Below, piece by piece: positions 37,398 to 48,710 of a stretch of 64,000 nucleotides of DNA (position 1 is the first letter of the stretch; the number at the start of each line of letters is the position of its first letter). Origin of the DNA: Pseudomonadota bacterium (GTDB lineage: Bacteria; Pseudomonadota; Alphaproteobacteria; Dongiales; Dongiaceae); contig JACPDN010000011.1 of NCBI GenBank assembly GCA_016183985.1, forward strand, positions 303,923 to 367,922. The letters run 5' to 3'. Position numbers and translations under genes: made by a program. The notes under the pieces were generated by a model. It was not told the DNA's origin. It did no database searches and saw nothing but the letters and a program-made list of their open reading frames with translations.

Positions 37398-39296
37398 CTA
37401 TTTTTTGGCATAGCCGACATCTTTGAGCGCACCTTCGATCTCGCCCAAGATTGCCGGATCGTCGATGGTCGCCGGCATGTTGTAGGCGCTGCCGTCGGCA
37501 ATCTTCTGCATCGTGCCACGCAGGATCTTGCCGGAGCGGGTCTTGGGCAGGCGATTGACCACGGTCGCCGTCTTGAAGGCCGCCACCGGGCCGATCCGGT
37601 CGCGGACCAGTTGCACGACTTCCGCTACCACCTTCTCATGCGGCTTGGCAACGCCCGCTTTCAGCACCAGGAAGCCCAGCGGCAACTGCCCTTTGAGTTC
37701 GTCTGTAACGCCGATCACTGCACATTCGGCGACATCCGGATGGCTCGCCAATACCTCTTCCATGCCGCCGGTGGAGAGGCGATGCCCGGCGACGTTGATG
37801 ATGTCGTCGGTCCTGGCCATGATGTAGACATAGCCGTCCGCATCGATGTAGCCGGCATCCGACGTCTCATAATAGCCGGGGAAGTGGTCGAAATAGCTCT
37901 TCCGGTACCGCTCATGGGCATTCCACAGCGTGGGGAAGGAAGACGGGGGCAGCGGCAGCTTGCAGACGATATTGCCGATCTCGCCTGCTTTCGCCGGATG
38001 CCCATCGTCGCCCAGCACACGCACATCCCAGCCAGGCGCCGCCCGCGTCGGCGAACCGTGCTTCACCGGCAGTTGCTCAATGCCGAGGCAATTGGCTGCA
38101 ATCGCCCAGCCAGTCTCGGTCTGCCACCAGTGATCGATCACCGGCACGCCAAGCTTGGCTTCCGCCCATTCCAGCGTCGGCGGATCGGAACGTTCGCCGG
38201 CAAGAAACAAAGCGCGCAACGAGCTGATATCATATTTACCGATAAGCTTGCCGTCGGGATCCTCGCGTTTTACCGCGCGGAGTGCCGTCGGTGCCGTAAA
38301 GAGCGTCTGCACCTTATGCTGCTCGATGACGCGCCAGAAAGCGCCGGCATCAGGTGTACCTACGGGCTTTCCCTCATAGAGCACCGTCGTGCAGCCGTAG
38401 AGCAGCGGTGCATAGACAATGTAAGAATGCCCGACGACCCAGCCCACGTCCGAGGCCGCCCAGAACACCTCGCCACGCTCCATATTGTAGATGTGGCGCA
38501 TCGACCAGTTGAGCGCCACGGCGTGGCCGCCATTGTCACGCACGACGCCCTTGGGGGCACCGGTCGTGCCGGAGGTATAGAGGATATAGAGTGGGTCGGT
38601 CGCCGCGACAGGCACGCAGCCATGCGGGGTCGCCGCAGCATTGACCTCCATCCAGTCGAGATCGCGGCCCGCCTGCATTTCGGCACGCAAGCGGTCACGT
38701 TGCAGGATGATGCAATGCGCCGGCTTGTGTTTGGCCATCGCAATCGCTTCGTCGATCAGCGGCTTATAGGCTACGACCCGCGCCGCCTCGATGCCGCAGG
38801 AGGCGCCGACGATCAGCTTCGGCTGGCAGTCATTGATACGCGTCGCCAGTTCTTTCGCGGCGAAGCCACCGAAGACCACCGAATGAATAGCCCCCAGCCG
38901 CGCGCAGGCCAGCATAGCAACGAGCGCTTCCGGTACCATCGGCATGTAGATGATGACGCGGTCGCCCTTTACGACACCTTGGCCGGCGAGGGCGCCAGCA
39001 AAGCGTGCCACTTCAGCCAGCAATGCACTATAAGTGATGTGCCGCACGATTCCGGTGACCGGACTGTCATAGATGACGGCCGTCTGCGCGCCGAAGCCGG
39101 CATCGATATGTCGATCAAGGCAGTTATAGGCCGTGTTGAACTCGGCGCCGGCGAACCAGCGCGTGGCTGGCGGATTGCTGCCGTCGATGACGTCGTCCCA
39201 GCTCTTATGCCAGTAGAGATCCCGTGCCGCATGCGACCAGAACGCTTCCGGCTCCTCGATCGATTGGCGATAGATGGCCTCGAACTTCCCCGACAT
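37398..39296 (-). CDS. prpE: Propionyl-CoA synthetase
   Basis: A 632-residue AMP-forming acyl-CoA synthetase closest to PrpE. The nucleotide-binding P-loop ILYTSGTTGAPKGVV lies near residue 250, WWQTETGWAI near 395, and the C-terminal catalytic Lys in PKTRSGKILRGTM. PrpE activates propionate to propionyl-CoA. The N-terminal KFEAIYRQSIEEPEAFW is characteristic of PrpE rather than AcsA. Together with meaB further along it suggests a methylmalonyl-CoA route for propionate. Confidence 0.92.
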   Translation of the reverse strand: MSGKFEAIYRQSIEEPEAFWSHAARDLYWHKSWDDVIDGSNPPATRWFAGAEFNTAYNCLDRHIDAGFGAQTAVIYDSPVTGIVRHITYSALLAEVARFAGALAGQGVVKGDRVIIYMPMVPEALVAMLACARLGAIHSVVFGGFAAKELATRINDCQPKLIVGASCGIEAARVVAYKPLIDEAIAMAKHKPAHCIILQRDRLRAEMQAGRDLDWMEVNAAATPHGCVPVAATDPLYILYTSGTTGAPKGVVRDNGGHAVALNWSMRHIYNMERGEVFWAASDVGWVVGHSYIVYAPLLYGCTTVLYEGKPVGTPDAGAFWRVIEQHKVQTLFTAPTALRAVKREDPDGKLIGKYDISSLRALFLAGERSDPPTLEWAEAKLGVPVIDHWWQTETGWAIAANCLGIEQLPVKHGSPTRAAPGWDVRVLGDDGHPAKAGEIGNIVCKLPLPPSSFPTLWNAHERYRKSYFDHFPGYYETSDAGYIDADGYVYIMARTDDIINVAGHRLSTGGMEEVLASHPDVAECAVIGVTDELKGQLPLGFLVLKAGVAKPHEKVVAEVVQLVRDRIGPVAAFKTATVVNRLPKTRSGKILRGTMQKIADGSAYNMPATIDDPAILGEIEGALKDVGYAKK

Positions 39297-39390
39297 CCGA
39301 CTGACCCTTCTTTTCTAGGTCTCTCCCGATGCCGCAGTATGGTCATAACCTTGAAGGAGGCAAGGATTTAGAGACCCCTCCTTTGGTCGC

Positions 39391-39428
39391 AAAAAAAAGA
39401 AACCGCTCGCCTTGTAGCAAGCGGCTTC
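39391..39428 (-). terminator. Intrinsic terminator of leuA
   Basis: On the minus strand a 12-bp stem (GAAGCCGCTTGC / GCGAGCGGTTTC, two G-U pairs) with loop TACAAG is followed by eight T. It lies about 37 bp past the leuA stop. Confidence 0.92.
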
Positions 39429-39464
39429 TGCGTTCCCAAAAGCTATGACAGCCCGGTCAGCGCG

Positions 39465-41364
<1,900 letters not shown>

Positions 41365-41412
41365 CGGCAATCCCTGACACTCAATAAAATCTCTGGCGGA
41401 GATGTGACCAAA

Positions 41413-41445
41413 CGGCCACGCGGCCGGCGCGATTCAGCACGCCGG
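41413..41445 (-). promoter_or_regulatory. Mutually exclusive hairpins (candidate attenuator)
   Basis: On the minus strand CCGGCG (41445-41440) can pair with CGCCGG (41429-41424). Alternatively CGGCC (41426-41422) pairs with GGCCG (41417-41413) around GCGT, followed by TTTGGT. The two overlap at 41424-41426, so only one can form. This is the usual logic of attenuation, though the U-run is short. Confidence 0.4.
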
Positions 41446-41493
41446 GGCGGTAAGTCGAAGCGTAAGCGCCAGAATTTGCGTCAGGTTGCTCAT
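41434..41493 (-). CDS. leuL: Putative leuA leader peptide (19 aa, Leu-rich)
   Basis: The frame ATG 41493 to TGA 41434 encodes MSNLTQILALTLRLTAPAC, with five Leu codons among residues 4-14. It lies 269 bp upstream of leuA and directly before the alternative hairpins. No ribosome site precedes the ATG, but the predicted transcript start falls on it, so translation would be leaderless, as reported for the trpL leader in Sinorhizobium. Translation stalling at Leu codons would control leuA (inference). Confidence 0.5.
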   Translation of the reverse strand: MSNLTQILALTLRLTAPAC

Positions 41494-41499
41494 AGGGAA

Positions 41500-41528
41500 A
41501 CTTAACCAGCCCCTTGTCGGCTGGTCAA
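41500..41528 (-). promoter_or_regulatory. Probable leuA promoter
   Basis: On the minus strand TTGACC (41528-41523) and TTAAGT (41505-41500) are 17 bases apart. Transcription would begin about base 41493, the first base of the leader peptide ATG. Confidence 0.45.
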
Positions 41529-41535
41529 GGCCAAA

Positions 41536-41580
41536 GCAAAAGACCGCCGGACGGCCTCATCCGGGCCATCTACGGCGGTC
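41536..41580 (-). terminator. Terminator of the DUF465 gene
   Basis: On the minus strand GACCGCCG ... CGGCGGTC forms an 8-bp stem, with a second TGGCC/GGCC helix inside, followed by TTTT. It lies 46 bp past the DUF465 stop and isolates leuA from that transcript. Confidence 0.75.
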
Positions 41581-41625
41581 CTTTGGCGGTGGCTGGGCCT
41601 TAAAGCCAGCCGGAAACCCGTGGGG

Positions 41626-41796
41626 TCAGTGCGTTCTCTCGAGAGCGACGAGCTCATCTTTGATGCGCAATTTCAGCTTTTTGAGCGCGTGGATGGTTGC
41701 TTCGTCTGGGTGCGGACGCCGTTCTTCGTCGGCTATCTTGGCGTCCAAATCGGCGTGCTTTGACTTCAGCGAGTCCACGTGCGCAGTCATTGCCAT
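41626..41796 (-). CDS. YdcH/DUF465-family small protein
   Basis: A 56-residue, highly helical and charged protein (AHVDSLKSKHADLDAKIADE, LKKLKLRIKDELVAL) typical of the YdcH/DUF465 family that is widespread in alphaproteobacteria. The function is unknown. The start at ATG 41796 has GGAG with seven bases of spacing; the frame is open for another 53 codons upstream, but those are not family-like. Confidence 0.85.
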   Translation of the reverse strand: MAMTAHVDSLKSKHADLDAKIADEERRPHPDEATIHALKKLKLRIKDELVALERTH

Positions 41797-42031
41797 ACCC
41801 TTTCTCCCATCTGTTGGTAGTGATCGGATCAGAATTGCCATTGTGTGGTTTGGCGTTTGCTGGTTGCCTTTCCTCCCCCAAGCTGTTTCCGATACCCGCG
41901 ATGCTAACGCCAATTCCTTGTTTAAGTAAATGAGAGACAGGGCTTTGCGCTTCAAGATGTCACGGTAAAATCGACCAATTGATTAAGCCACTCTGACCCA
42001 ATCGCTCCGACAATGCGTAACCTGCGACAGA

Positions 42032-42658
42032 ATGAATAAAGGAATGACTAAGAAGCTCCAATCCGCCGACATTCAGCATCCTCCCTCGCGCCTGATCATC
42101 GGTATCTCGGGCGCGTCCGGAGTCCTATATGGGATCCGACTCCTTGAGCTGCTGAAGGGCTCGGTGATCGAAACACATCTCGTCATGTCGCGCACAGCTG
42201 AACTGACACTCGCTTATGAGACGGACCGCAAACTCGCTGCGGTGAAGGCACTCGCCGATCACTGCCACAGCAATGACGATCTGGCAGCACCGATCTCCTC
42301 GGGCTCGTTCCTGACGCTCGGCATGATCGTCGCACCATGTTCGGCGAAATCGCTCGCCGAGATTGCAAGTGGCGTCACGCCGACACTCATCTCACGCGCG
42401 GCGGATGTCGTCTTGAAGGAACGTCGCCGCCTTGTATTGATGCTGCGCGAGACGCCGCTGCACCTTGGCCACATCCGCAACATGGCAAGCGTTACCGAAA
42501 TGGGCGGCATCGTGGCTCCTCCGGTCCCGGCGATGTACGCGCAGCCGCAATCGATCGAAGAGATGGTCGACCAAAGCCTCGGCCGTGTGCTCGACCTCTT
42601 CGGCCTGCATCTCGACCACGTAACCCGCTGGGACAAGGCCGCCAAGAAACGGCGCTAG
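42032..42658 (+). CDS. ubiX: Flavin prenyltransferase UbiX
   Basis: UbiX makes prenylated FMN from FMN and dimethylallyl phosphate for UbiD. The phosphate/FMN-binding start IIGISGASGVLYGIRLLELL (residues 21-40), the FLTLGMIVAPCSAKSLAEIA segment and the RLVLMLRETPLHLGHIRNM block are diagnostic. At 208 residues it is normal. ubiD is encoded at 16764. The stop overlaps the convergent MFS gene stop by four bases. Confidence 0.95.
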   Translation: MNKGMTKKLQSADIQHPPSRLIIGISGASGVLYGIRLLELLKGSVIETHLVMSRTAELTLAYETDRKLAAVKALADHCHSNDDLAAPISSGSFLTLGMIVAPCSAKSLAEIASGVTPTLISRAADVVLKERRRLVLMLRETPLHLGHIRNMASVTEMGGIVAPPVPAMYAQPQSIEEMVDQSLGRVLDLFGLHLDHVTRWDKAAKKRR

Positions 42659-43824
42659 AACTCCGACCGCCGCAGGAAGACCAGCAGCGTATAGCTCGCC
42701 GCAACGACCAGTACCACGATCATCAGCCCGTTGGCACCGATGATATCCATGGCCCGGCCCGAGGCCGGGGGCGCTGCTACATTGGCGAAGGTATAAGCCA
42801 TGACGAAAGCCGCATTGACCACGGCAAGCTCACCGCCCACATAGCGCCGGCCCATCGCAACCAGCGCCACTGAATAGGCGCCCCACACGCAGCCGCCCCA
42901 GATGAAAGCGACAAACCCCAACCAAACGGGATAAGCGGTGAGACCGCTCAATGCGAGCAGGGGGCCGATGACGCAGATCACGCCACATAGCAGCATCACC
43001 GGTCGCGGCCCGATGCGATCCGCAAGCCAGCCCAGAGGGAACTGCAACAGCACATTGCCGGCGATGAACACGCTAAGCAAAGTCAGCGCAAAGGATTCCT
43101 CGAAGCCCACGCGCTGCCCCCAGATCGCCAGGAAGCTGAAGAATGAGGCGTCGATGGCGCCGGAGACGATTGCGGCCGACAACAGCGCCGGGACCGTCAG
43201 AAAAACACCCAGTACATGCGCGCCGCCATTGTCGTCCATTGGCGGCGCCAGTCGCCGGAGCGGCAGGATGATGAACAGAGAAACCACGCTGATGGCAACG
43301 AGCCAAGGCAGGGCCGACGTGTTGAGATGGATCGTCCATTTCAACACCTCTGGACCGGCGGCGAAGCCCGCGGCCATGATCGCTGCGTAGAAGGCGACCG
43401 CCCGCCCCCGCGTTTCCGACGACGTCGCGCTGTTGATCCAGGTTTCCGTCACGACCCAAGGTACGCTGCCGGATAGTCCGCTGACGAAGCGCAAGCCCAG
43501 CCAGATCCAGGGGGAATCCGTCAGGCCCAAAGGCACCATGGTGACGACGCCAATGACACTGCAGAAGATCATCGCATTGCCACTGCCGAATCGGCGCACG
43601 ATGCCTTGCGTGAAAGGCGCCATCAGCATGACGCCGGCGGGATGCGCCGCGGAAATGAAGCCGATCAGGGCGCCGTCAAGCCCGCGTGCGTCCATGTGGA
43701 GCGCCATCCAGGGCACCAGACCGCCAAAGGAGATGCCAAAGGCAAAAACGCTGGCATAAAGCCCCGCCAGCGCCATCAAGCGCTGCCGCGGCGATGCGCC
43801 CGGTACGGCCAGATCCTGCGACAT
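42655..43824 (-). CDS. MFS transporter (YcaD/UMF-like), paralogue
   Basis: A 389-residue, 12-segment permease starting at ATG 43824 (AGAGAAG upstream). The first helix is LMALAGLYASVFAFGISFGG. The segment GLSGSVPWVVTETWINSATS and the following RGRAVAFYAAIMAAG match the layout of the transporter at 26118-27293, where the same place reads AGVYTIAESLLNVLAS and RGRLYSAYMTAS. Substrate unknown. Confidence 0.85.
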   Translation of the reverse strand: MSQDLAVPGASPRQRLMALAGLYASVFAFGISFGGLVPWMALHMDARGLDGALIGFISAAHPAGVMLMAPFTQGIVRRFGSGNAMIFCSVIGVVTMVPLGLTDSPWIWLGLRFVSGLSGSVPWVVTETWINSATSSETRGRAVAFYAAIMAAGFAAGPEVLKWTIHLNTSALPWLVAISVVSLFIILPLRRLAPPMDDNGGAHVLGVFLTVPALLSAAIVSGAIDASFFSFLAIWGQRVGFEESFALTLLSVFIAGNVLLQFPLGWLADRIGPRPVMLLCGVICVIGPLLALSGLTAYPVWLGFVAFIWGGCVWGAYSVALVAMGRRYVGGELAVVNAAFVMAYTFANVAAPPASGRAMDIIGANGLMIVVLVVAASYTLLVFLRRSEF

Positions 43825-43962
43825 ATCTTCTCTGCCTTTTATCCATCCGCACAATAGCGATGGCGACGCCTTCTCAGAAGTCAAAATCGTTAACACTTCC
43901 GGCATGGCATTTGCTTGATCTCAGACAAACTTTGCCACATGCGGCAGGAAAGGCCTTAACCA

Positions 43963-44472
43963 ATGTCGATCAGCCTATTCAGCGCAGCCTCCAGCGGCCT
44001 CCAGATCCTGGGCAATGCGGAAAAAGATGCCCAGCAGAAGGGAGCCGAGGCCAATGCGGAGAGTGCCTTTGCAAGCCTCCTTGCCCAGCAGAACAATGCC
44101 AACTCCAACGTCGCGACGATCAGCGGCCGCCCCGGCAATGCGATCATCCCCGCCGTCCTCATCGATGCCGGCGCCGACCAATTACCCAGCCTCAGCGTCA
44201 GCGACATGCAATCCGGGGTCGTCGACGCCCCCCTGGATGCCCGTGACGAATTCCTGAATTTCGCGCAGAAAACGCCGGCTGAGCAGATGCGGGCCATGGT
44301 CCTTGCCGATATGGGCCTGACCGAGGAGCAATTGGCCGGCCTCGACGCCAAGGCCCGGGCCGAGATCGAGGAGAAGATCCGTATCCAGATCGAGGCCAAG
44401 GTCCGCCAGGAAATCGAGAAGAACTCCGGCGTGAAGATCAGTCTGGGCGTCGGTGGCCTGGCCGCAGGCTGA
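43963..44472 (+). CDS. Uncharacterised helical protein
   Basis: A 169-residue soluble protein with no signal peptide. The N-terminal part is small-residue-rich (SISLFSAASSGLQILGNAEK), with a Ser/Asn linker in the middle. The C-terminal third is a long charged helix (GLDAKARAEIEEKIRIQIE, KVRQEIEKNSG) ending in a Gly-rich tail. Its layout is reminiscent of a flagellar or rod-associated accessory protein, but no motif supports that. It is divergent from the MFS gene and followed convergently by the TIGR02444-like gene. Confidence 0.65.
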   Translation: MSISLFSAASSGLQILGNAEKDAQQKGAEANAESAFASLLAQQNNANSNVATISGRPGNAIIPAVLIDAGADQLPSLSVSDMQSGVVDAPLDARDEFLNFAQKTPAEQMRAMVLADMGLTEEQLAGLDAKARAEIEEKIRIQIEAKVRQEIEKNSGVKISLGVGGLAAG

Positions 44473-44490
44473 TTTGGCTGTGGATCGCAG

Positions 44491-45009
44491 TTAGAGGGCC
44501 GACAGGATCGTATCGAAATCGGCGCGGTCCTGCGGCTCCATGGCGCCGAGTTTCGCCGCATAGAGATCGAGCCCGACGGCCGCCAAGCCGCGCGGCGGTT
44601 CGGTGCTGAGCCCATTCATATGCGCGGCGAGAGCCGCCACGATCTTCTGCTGCGAAACGCGTTCCGCCTCCAGCTCGACCGACAGCAGCCCATGTTTGAT
44701 GGACTGCCGATCATTGGCGGCGACATCGGCAAAGTTTGTCAATTGCCGACGCACAGCACGCAAAGGCCGCAGAATCGCGTCGGACCAACGGGCAGTCGCG
44801 GCAAGGCCGCTTTCCAGCGCCGCAGCATTCACCGCATAACCACTTCGTGCCAGCCAACAGATAGCGAGCACCAGATTGACGTCGGCGCCGCGCCGATCCT
44901 GTAAGGCGAGACATGCCTGCGCCACCGCCTCGCGACAATAAAGCGCCAGGCTGAATTCCCAGAAATCGTCGGCGTTCAGTCTAATCGCCAAAGCTGATCC
45001 CCAGGCCAC
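44491..45009 (-). CDS. TIGR02444-family protein
   Basis: About 172 residues. The signature FWEFSLALYCREAVAQACLALQD...GADVNLVLAICWLA fits TIGR02444 (DUF2390), an uncharacterised alphaproteobacterial/gammaproteobacterial family. The start is GTG 45009 inside the end of the phosphofructokinase gene (29-bp overlap). A TTG at 44991 is an alternative that would still overlap. Translational coupling with pfk is likely. Confidence 0.78.
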   Translation of the reverse strand: MAWGSALAIRLNADDFWEFSLALYCREAVAQACLALQDRRGADVNLVLAICWLARSGYAVNAAALESGLAATARWSDAILRPLRAVRRQLTNFADVAANDRQSIKHGLLSVELEAERVSQQKIVAALAAHMNGLSTEPPRGLAAVGLDLYAAKLGAMEPQDRADFDTILSAL

Positions 45010-46093
45010 GCGCGGTCTTCACCAGCGTACTGTGCGGATCGACGGTGGCAGCGCCCTTGATAGCATCCAGGATCGGGACATCGATCACGCGGCGCGAATT
45101 CCAGGCGACCATGCGGTCGAACTTTCCCTCGGCAATGAGATCCACGGCATGAACACCGAAGGCCGAACCGAGCAGGCGATCCTTGGGCTCCGGCGTACCG
45201 CCACGCTGCACATGCCCCAGCACCGTGACACGCGTTTCCGCACCACTGCGCTTGGCAAGCTCCGCGCCGATGTAATGGCCGATGCCGCCATAGGTCTGCA
45301 TCGCCGTGGCGCCGCCGCCATGAACCGCCGTGATCGACTGTCCAGTCTCAGTCTTCACCGCTTCTGCAACGATGACGAGCGCAAAATTACGCCCGCCTTT
45401 GCGCAAGGCGGCAAGCTTTTGCTCGATCGCCGCGAAGGAATAGCGGATCTCGGGGATCAGGATTACGTCGGCGCCACCGGCAATCCCCGCTGAAAGAGCA
45501 ATATGGCCGGCATCGCGGCCCATCACCTCCAGCACCATGACGCGGCTATGGCTTGCCGCTGTAGGCTGCAGGTGATCGAGCGCCGAGGTTGCTGTCTGCA
45601 CCGCCGTCTCGAAACCGATCGACATCTCCGTGGCGCCAAGATCGTTGTCGATGGTCTTGGGGATCGCCACCAGCTTGATCCCACCCTGAAGCGCCAGACG
45701 CCGCAGGATGTCGATCGATCCATCACCGCCGATACCGATCAGCGCATCAAGCTTCAACAGCCGGAAGCCTTCGATAACCTCGGCTGAGCGGTCGACATGG
45801 CTGCCGTCTTCCCGCGGGAAGTCGAAGGGATCGCCCTTGTTGGTAGTGCCCAGAATCGTGCCGCCCTGGCGCAGCATATCGGAACCTGCGACTCGTTCGT
45901 CGAGCGCGGTCGCTTCCACCGGGCGTGCCAGCAAACCCGCCGTGCCATTATGGATACCAATCACGTCCCAGCCGAAATGGCCCTTGGCATGAGCGTAAAC
46001 CGCGCGAATAACGGAATTGAGGCCGGCGCAATCGCCGCCGCTGGTGAGAATGCCGATACGCTTTATCGCCAAAGCAGATCCCCCATCGTCCAA
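44981..46093 (-). CDS. pfkA: 6-Phosphofructokinase
   Basis: A 370-residue phosphofructokinase. GILTSGGDCAGLNSVIR starts the nucleotide site, IGIGGDGSIDILRRL carries the Gly that favours ATP over pyrophosphate (GGDGS rather than GGDDT), PKTIDNDLGATEMS is the catalytic loop, and EVMGRDAGHIAL and GHVQRGGTP complete the family set. The Lys in PKTIDND is typical of the clade that includes mixed or PPi enzymes, so ATP is likely but not certain. It commits fructose-6-phosphate to glycolysis. Confidence 0.9.
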   Translation of the reverse strand: MDDGGSALAIKRIGILTSGGDCAGLNSVIRAVYAHAKGHFGWDVIGIHNGTAGLLARPVEATALDERVAGSDMLRQGGTILGTTNKGDPFDFPREDGSHVDRSAEVIEGFRLLKLDALIGIGGDGSIDILRRLALQGGIKLVAIPKTIDNDLGATEMSIGFETAVQTATSALDHLQPTAASHSRVMVLEVMGRDAGHIALSAGIAGGADVILIPEIRYSFAAIEQKLAALRKGGRNFALVIVAEAVKTETGQSITAVHGGGATAMQTYGGIGHYIGAELAKRSGAETRVTVLGHVQRGGTPEPKDRLLGSAFGVHAVDLIAEGKFDRMVAWNSRRVIDVPILDAIKGAATVDPHSTLVKTARGLGISFGD

Positions 46094-46161
46094 TCCCCCT
46101 TGCCTTTTTGCGGCACTGTTCCAAGTATTAGTACAGAAACTCTAAGGCATCGCATAGCCAC

Positions 46162-47070
46162 ATGGTAGATAAGGCTTTTTTCGAACTCAACCCAGCCCGC
46201 AGCGTGATCGCCATCGGCGGCGATGATCGCGCCGAATTTCTTCAGGGGCTGATCAGCAACGACACCAAGCGTATTGGCGGGGCGCAAGCGATCTTTGCTG
46301 CCCTCCTCTCGCCGCAGGGCAAGTTCGCCTATGACCTGCTGCTGGTCGAAGACGGCGCGCGATATCTGGTCGATACTGAAAGCGCACGGCGCGCCGATCT
46401 CCTGAAGCGCCTCAAGATGTTCAAGCTGCGCTCGCAAGTGACGCTCGACGATCTCGATGGCGACCTCGCCGTCATCAATCTCTTCGGTGGCGACACGCTG
46501 GCGCGCCTCGGCCTCGCTGCCAATGCCGGTACGGCGAAAGCGCTCGGCGGCGGCATTGTCTTCACCGACCCGCGCCTCCCCGATCTCGGCGCGCACGCCT
46601 TCCTACCGCGTGGCACTTATGCCGCGACGCTTGTAGAACTCGGCTTTACTGAAGCGCCGGCCGGCGGCTTCAAAGATCACCGCTACACCCTCGGCGTACC
46701 GGAAGGCAGCAACGATCTGCTGCCCGACAAGGCCATACCGCTCGAATGCGGCTTCGACGAGCTCAACGGCGTCGACTGGCAGAAGGGCTGCTATATGGGC
46801 CAGGAACTAACCGCCCGCACCAAGTACCGCGGCCTCGTGCGCAAACGGCTGCTGCCCGTTCGCTTCGAAGGCACCCCGCTTCCTGTCGGCACCGATCTCA
46901 CGCTGGATGGTAAGGAAGTGGGCGATATTCGCGCCGTCGACGGCGATCGCGGCCTCGCCCTGCTACGCCTCGAATATTTGGGTGCTATTCTGTCGAAGGG
47001 CATCGATACCGGCGCGACGCGCGTCACCGCCTCAGTACCTGCCTGGGTGAAACTCCCCGAGATGGCTTGA
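46162..47070 (+). CDS. ygfZ: Folate-binding protein YgfZ
   Basis: A 302-residue GcvT-like protein with the diagnostic K-G-C-Y-x-G-Q-E motif (KGCYMGQELTARTKYRG, near residue 212). YgfZ binds folate and supports repair or assembly of certain Fe-S enzymes and tRNA modification. It is divergent from pfk and followed by a P1 peptidase after 54 bp. Confidence 0.93.
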   Translation: MVDKAFFELNPARSVIAIGGDDRAEFLQGLISNDTKRIGGAQAIFAALLSPQGKFAYDLLLVEDGARYLVDTESARRADLLKRLKMFKLRSQVTLDDLDGDLAVINLFGGDTLARLGLAANAGTAKALGGGIVFTDPRLPDLGAHAFLPRGTYAATLVELGFTEAPAGGFKDHRYTLGVPEGSNDLLPDKAIPLECGFDELNGVDWQKGCYMGQELTARTKYRGLVRKRLLPVRFEGTPLPVGTDLTLDGKEVGDIRAVDGDRGLALLRLEYLGAILSKGIDTGATRVTASVPAWVKLPEMA

Positions 47071-47124
47071 GCCGATCACCTCACCTCGCCTAATCTCCCC
47101 CCATAATCAATCAGGGGAACGATC

Positions 47125-48198
47125 ATGGCGAAGGCGCGGCTTAGGGATCTCGGTATCAATTTGGGGCAGATGCGGCCCGGTCCCTTGAACGCCATCACCG
47201 ATGTCGCAGGCATCCGCGTCGGCTTCTCGACGCTCATTCGCGACGAGCCGCATGTGGTGCGCACCGGTGTGACGGCCCTCTGGCCAGCGGATGACATCTA
47301 TACCGATTTCATGTTTGCCGGCCTTCATTCCTTCAACGGCAATGGCGAGATGACGGGCAGCCACTGGCTGAATGAACAGGGTCTGCTCGCCGCTCCGATC
47401 ACCATCACCAACACCCATGCCGTCGGTATCGCGCGCGATGCGATCTGCGTTCATGCGGCGCGCAAGGGGATCGACCAGGCCTGGCATTTGCCGGTCGCAG
47501 CAGAGACTTGGGACGGATGGCTGTCGGATGCCGAGACTTTCCCTGTCACCCTCGACATGGCGATCGAGGCCTTGGATTCCGCCAAGGCCGGGCCGGTGCA
47601 AGAGGGGAATGTCGGCGGCGGGACCGGCATGATCACCCACGAATTCAAGGGCGGTACCGGAACGGCCTCGCGCCGCCTCTCAGGTGAAGAGGGTGGCTGG
47701 ACGGTCGGCGCCTTGGTGCAGGCAAACTATGGAAAGCGGCCCCTTTTGCGTGCCGGAAATGCCCCTGTCGGGATCGAGATCGACACCAACGTCGTACCCT
47801 CCGCCCATGCCGAGCGGAAGGAGGAGCAAGGCTCGATCATCGTCATCCTGGCGACCGACGCGCCCCTCCTCCCCATCCAATGCCAGCGCCTGGCCAGGCG
47901 CGCCACCACGGGCCTCGCCTGGGTAGGCGGCATTGGCTCCAATGGATCGGGCGATATCTTCCTCGCCTTCTCCACCGGCAACCGCGTTGCCTTGAAATCG
48001 AGGATGGCGGATGTGCGCATGCTGGGCATGGAGGAGTGCACAGCATTGTTCCAGGCCGCTGCGGAGGCCACAGAGGAGGCGATTTGGAACGCGCTCTGCG
48101 CCGCCGAGACCATAACCGGATATAAGGGCCGCACGGCGCATGCGATCCCCCACGATCTCCTGAAACAGGCAGTCGGACGCTATGCCCGCCGCGCCTGA
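47125..48198 (+). CDS. P1-family (DmpA/beta-aminopeptidase) peptidase
   Basis: A 357-residue self-processing N-terminal nucleophile enzyme of the DmpA type. Evidence: GPLNAITDVAGIRVGFSTLI at the start, EGNVGGGTGMITHEFKGGTGTASRRL near 158, and GSNGSGDIFLAFSTGN, where the Gly-Ser bond is the likely autocleavage site with Ser as nucleophile. It cleaves N-terminal D- or beta-amino acids. The stop overlaps the next gene by 17 bp. Confidence 0.9.
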   Translation: MAKARLRDLGINLGQMRPGPLNAITDVAGIRVGFSTLIRDEPHVVRTGVTALWPADDIYTDFMFAGLHSFNGNGEMTGSHWLNEQGLLAAPITITNTHAVGIARDAICVHAARKGIDQAWHLPVAAETWDGWLSDAETFPVTLDMAIEALDSAKAGPVQEGNVGGGTGMITHEFKGGTGTASRRLSGEEGGWTVGALVQANYGKRPLLRAGNAPVGIEIDTNVVPSAHAERKEEQGSIIVILATDAPLLPIQCQRLARRATTGLAWVGGIGSNGSGDIFLAFSTGNRVALKSRMADVRMLGMEECTALFQAAAEATEEAIWNALCAAETITGYKGRTAHAIPHDLLKQAVGRYARRA

Positions 48199-48682
48199 CG
48201 ATCTCATCAAGGCATTGGATCTGCAGCCGCATCCCGAAGGCGGCTATTACCGCGAGACATATCGCGCCGTTGAGACGATCCCCAATGCCGGTTTGCCGGC
48301 GCGCTTTCACGGGCCCCGTGCGTACTCAACCTCGATCTATTATCTGCTGCGCGCCGGGGAGCGATCGAAGCTGCACCGGATCAAATCAGATGAGGTCTGG
48401 CATTTCTATGAGGGTGACGCATTGACCATCATCGCCATCTCGTCCGAGGGCCAGTTGATCGAAACCACGCTCGGCCGCGACTTCGCACGTGGAGAAGTGC
48501 CGCAACATGTGGTTCCGGCCGGTTACTGGTTCGGCGCGCTGCCTGCCAAAGGCAGTGCCTTCACGCTGGCCGGATGCACCGTGGCGCCGGGCTTCGACTT
48601 CGCAGATTTTGAACTGGCGGATCGTGCGGAACTGAAGGCCGCGTTTCCGCAGCATAAAACCTGGATCGAGCGGCTGACATAA
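48182..48682 (+). CDS. DUF985 cupin protein
   Basis: A 166-residue protein of the DUF985/cupin-5 family: QPHPEGGYYRETYRA near the start, YYLLRAGERSKLHRIKSDEVWHF (cupin motif 1), and GCTVAPGFDFADFELADR at the end. The family has a single cupin barrel and unknown function, probably acting on a small sugar-like metabolite. It overlaps the P1 peptidase gene end by 17 bp. Confidence 0.88.
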   Translation: MPAAPDDLIKALDLQPHPEGGYYRETYRAVETIPNAGLPARFHGPRAYSTSIYYLLRAGERSKLHRIKSDEVWHFYEGDALTIIAISSEGQLIETTLGRDFARGEVPQHVVPAGYWFGALPAKGSAFTLAGCTVAPGFDFADFELADRAELKAAFPQHKTWIERLT

Positions 48683-48710
48683 CTCCCATACGACGTGCCG
48701 ACCCTCATAC

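Noticed and set aside
37374..39371. A 665-codon plus-strand open frame opposite prpE
   Set aside because: Antisense shadow of a strongly conserved synthetase.
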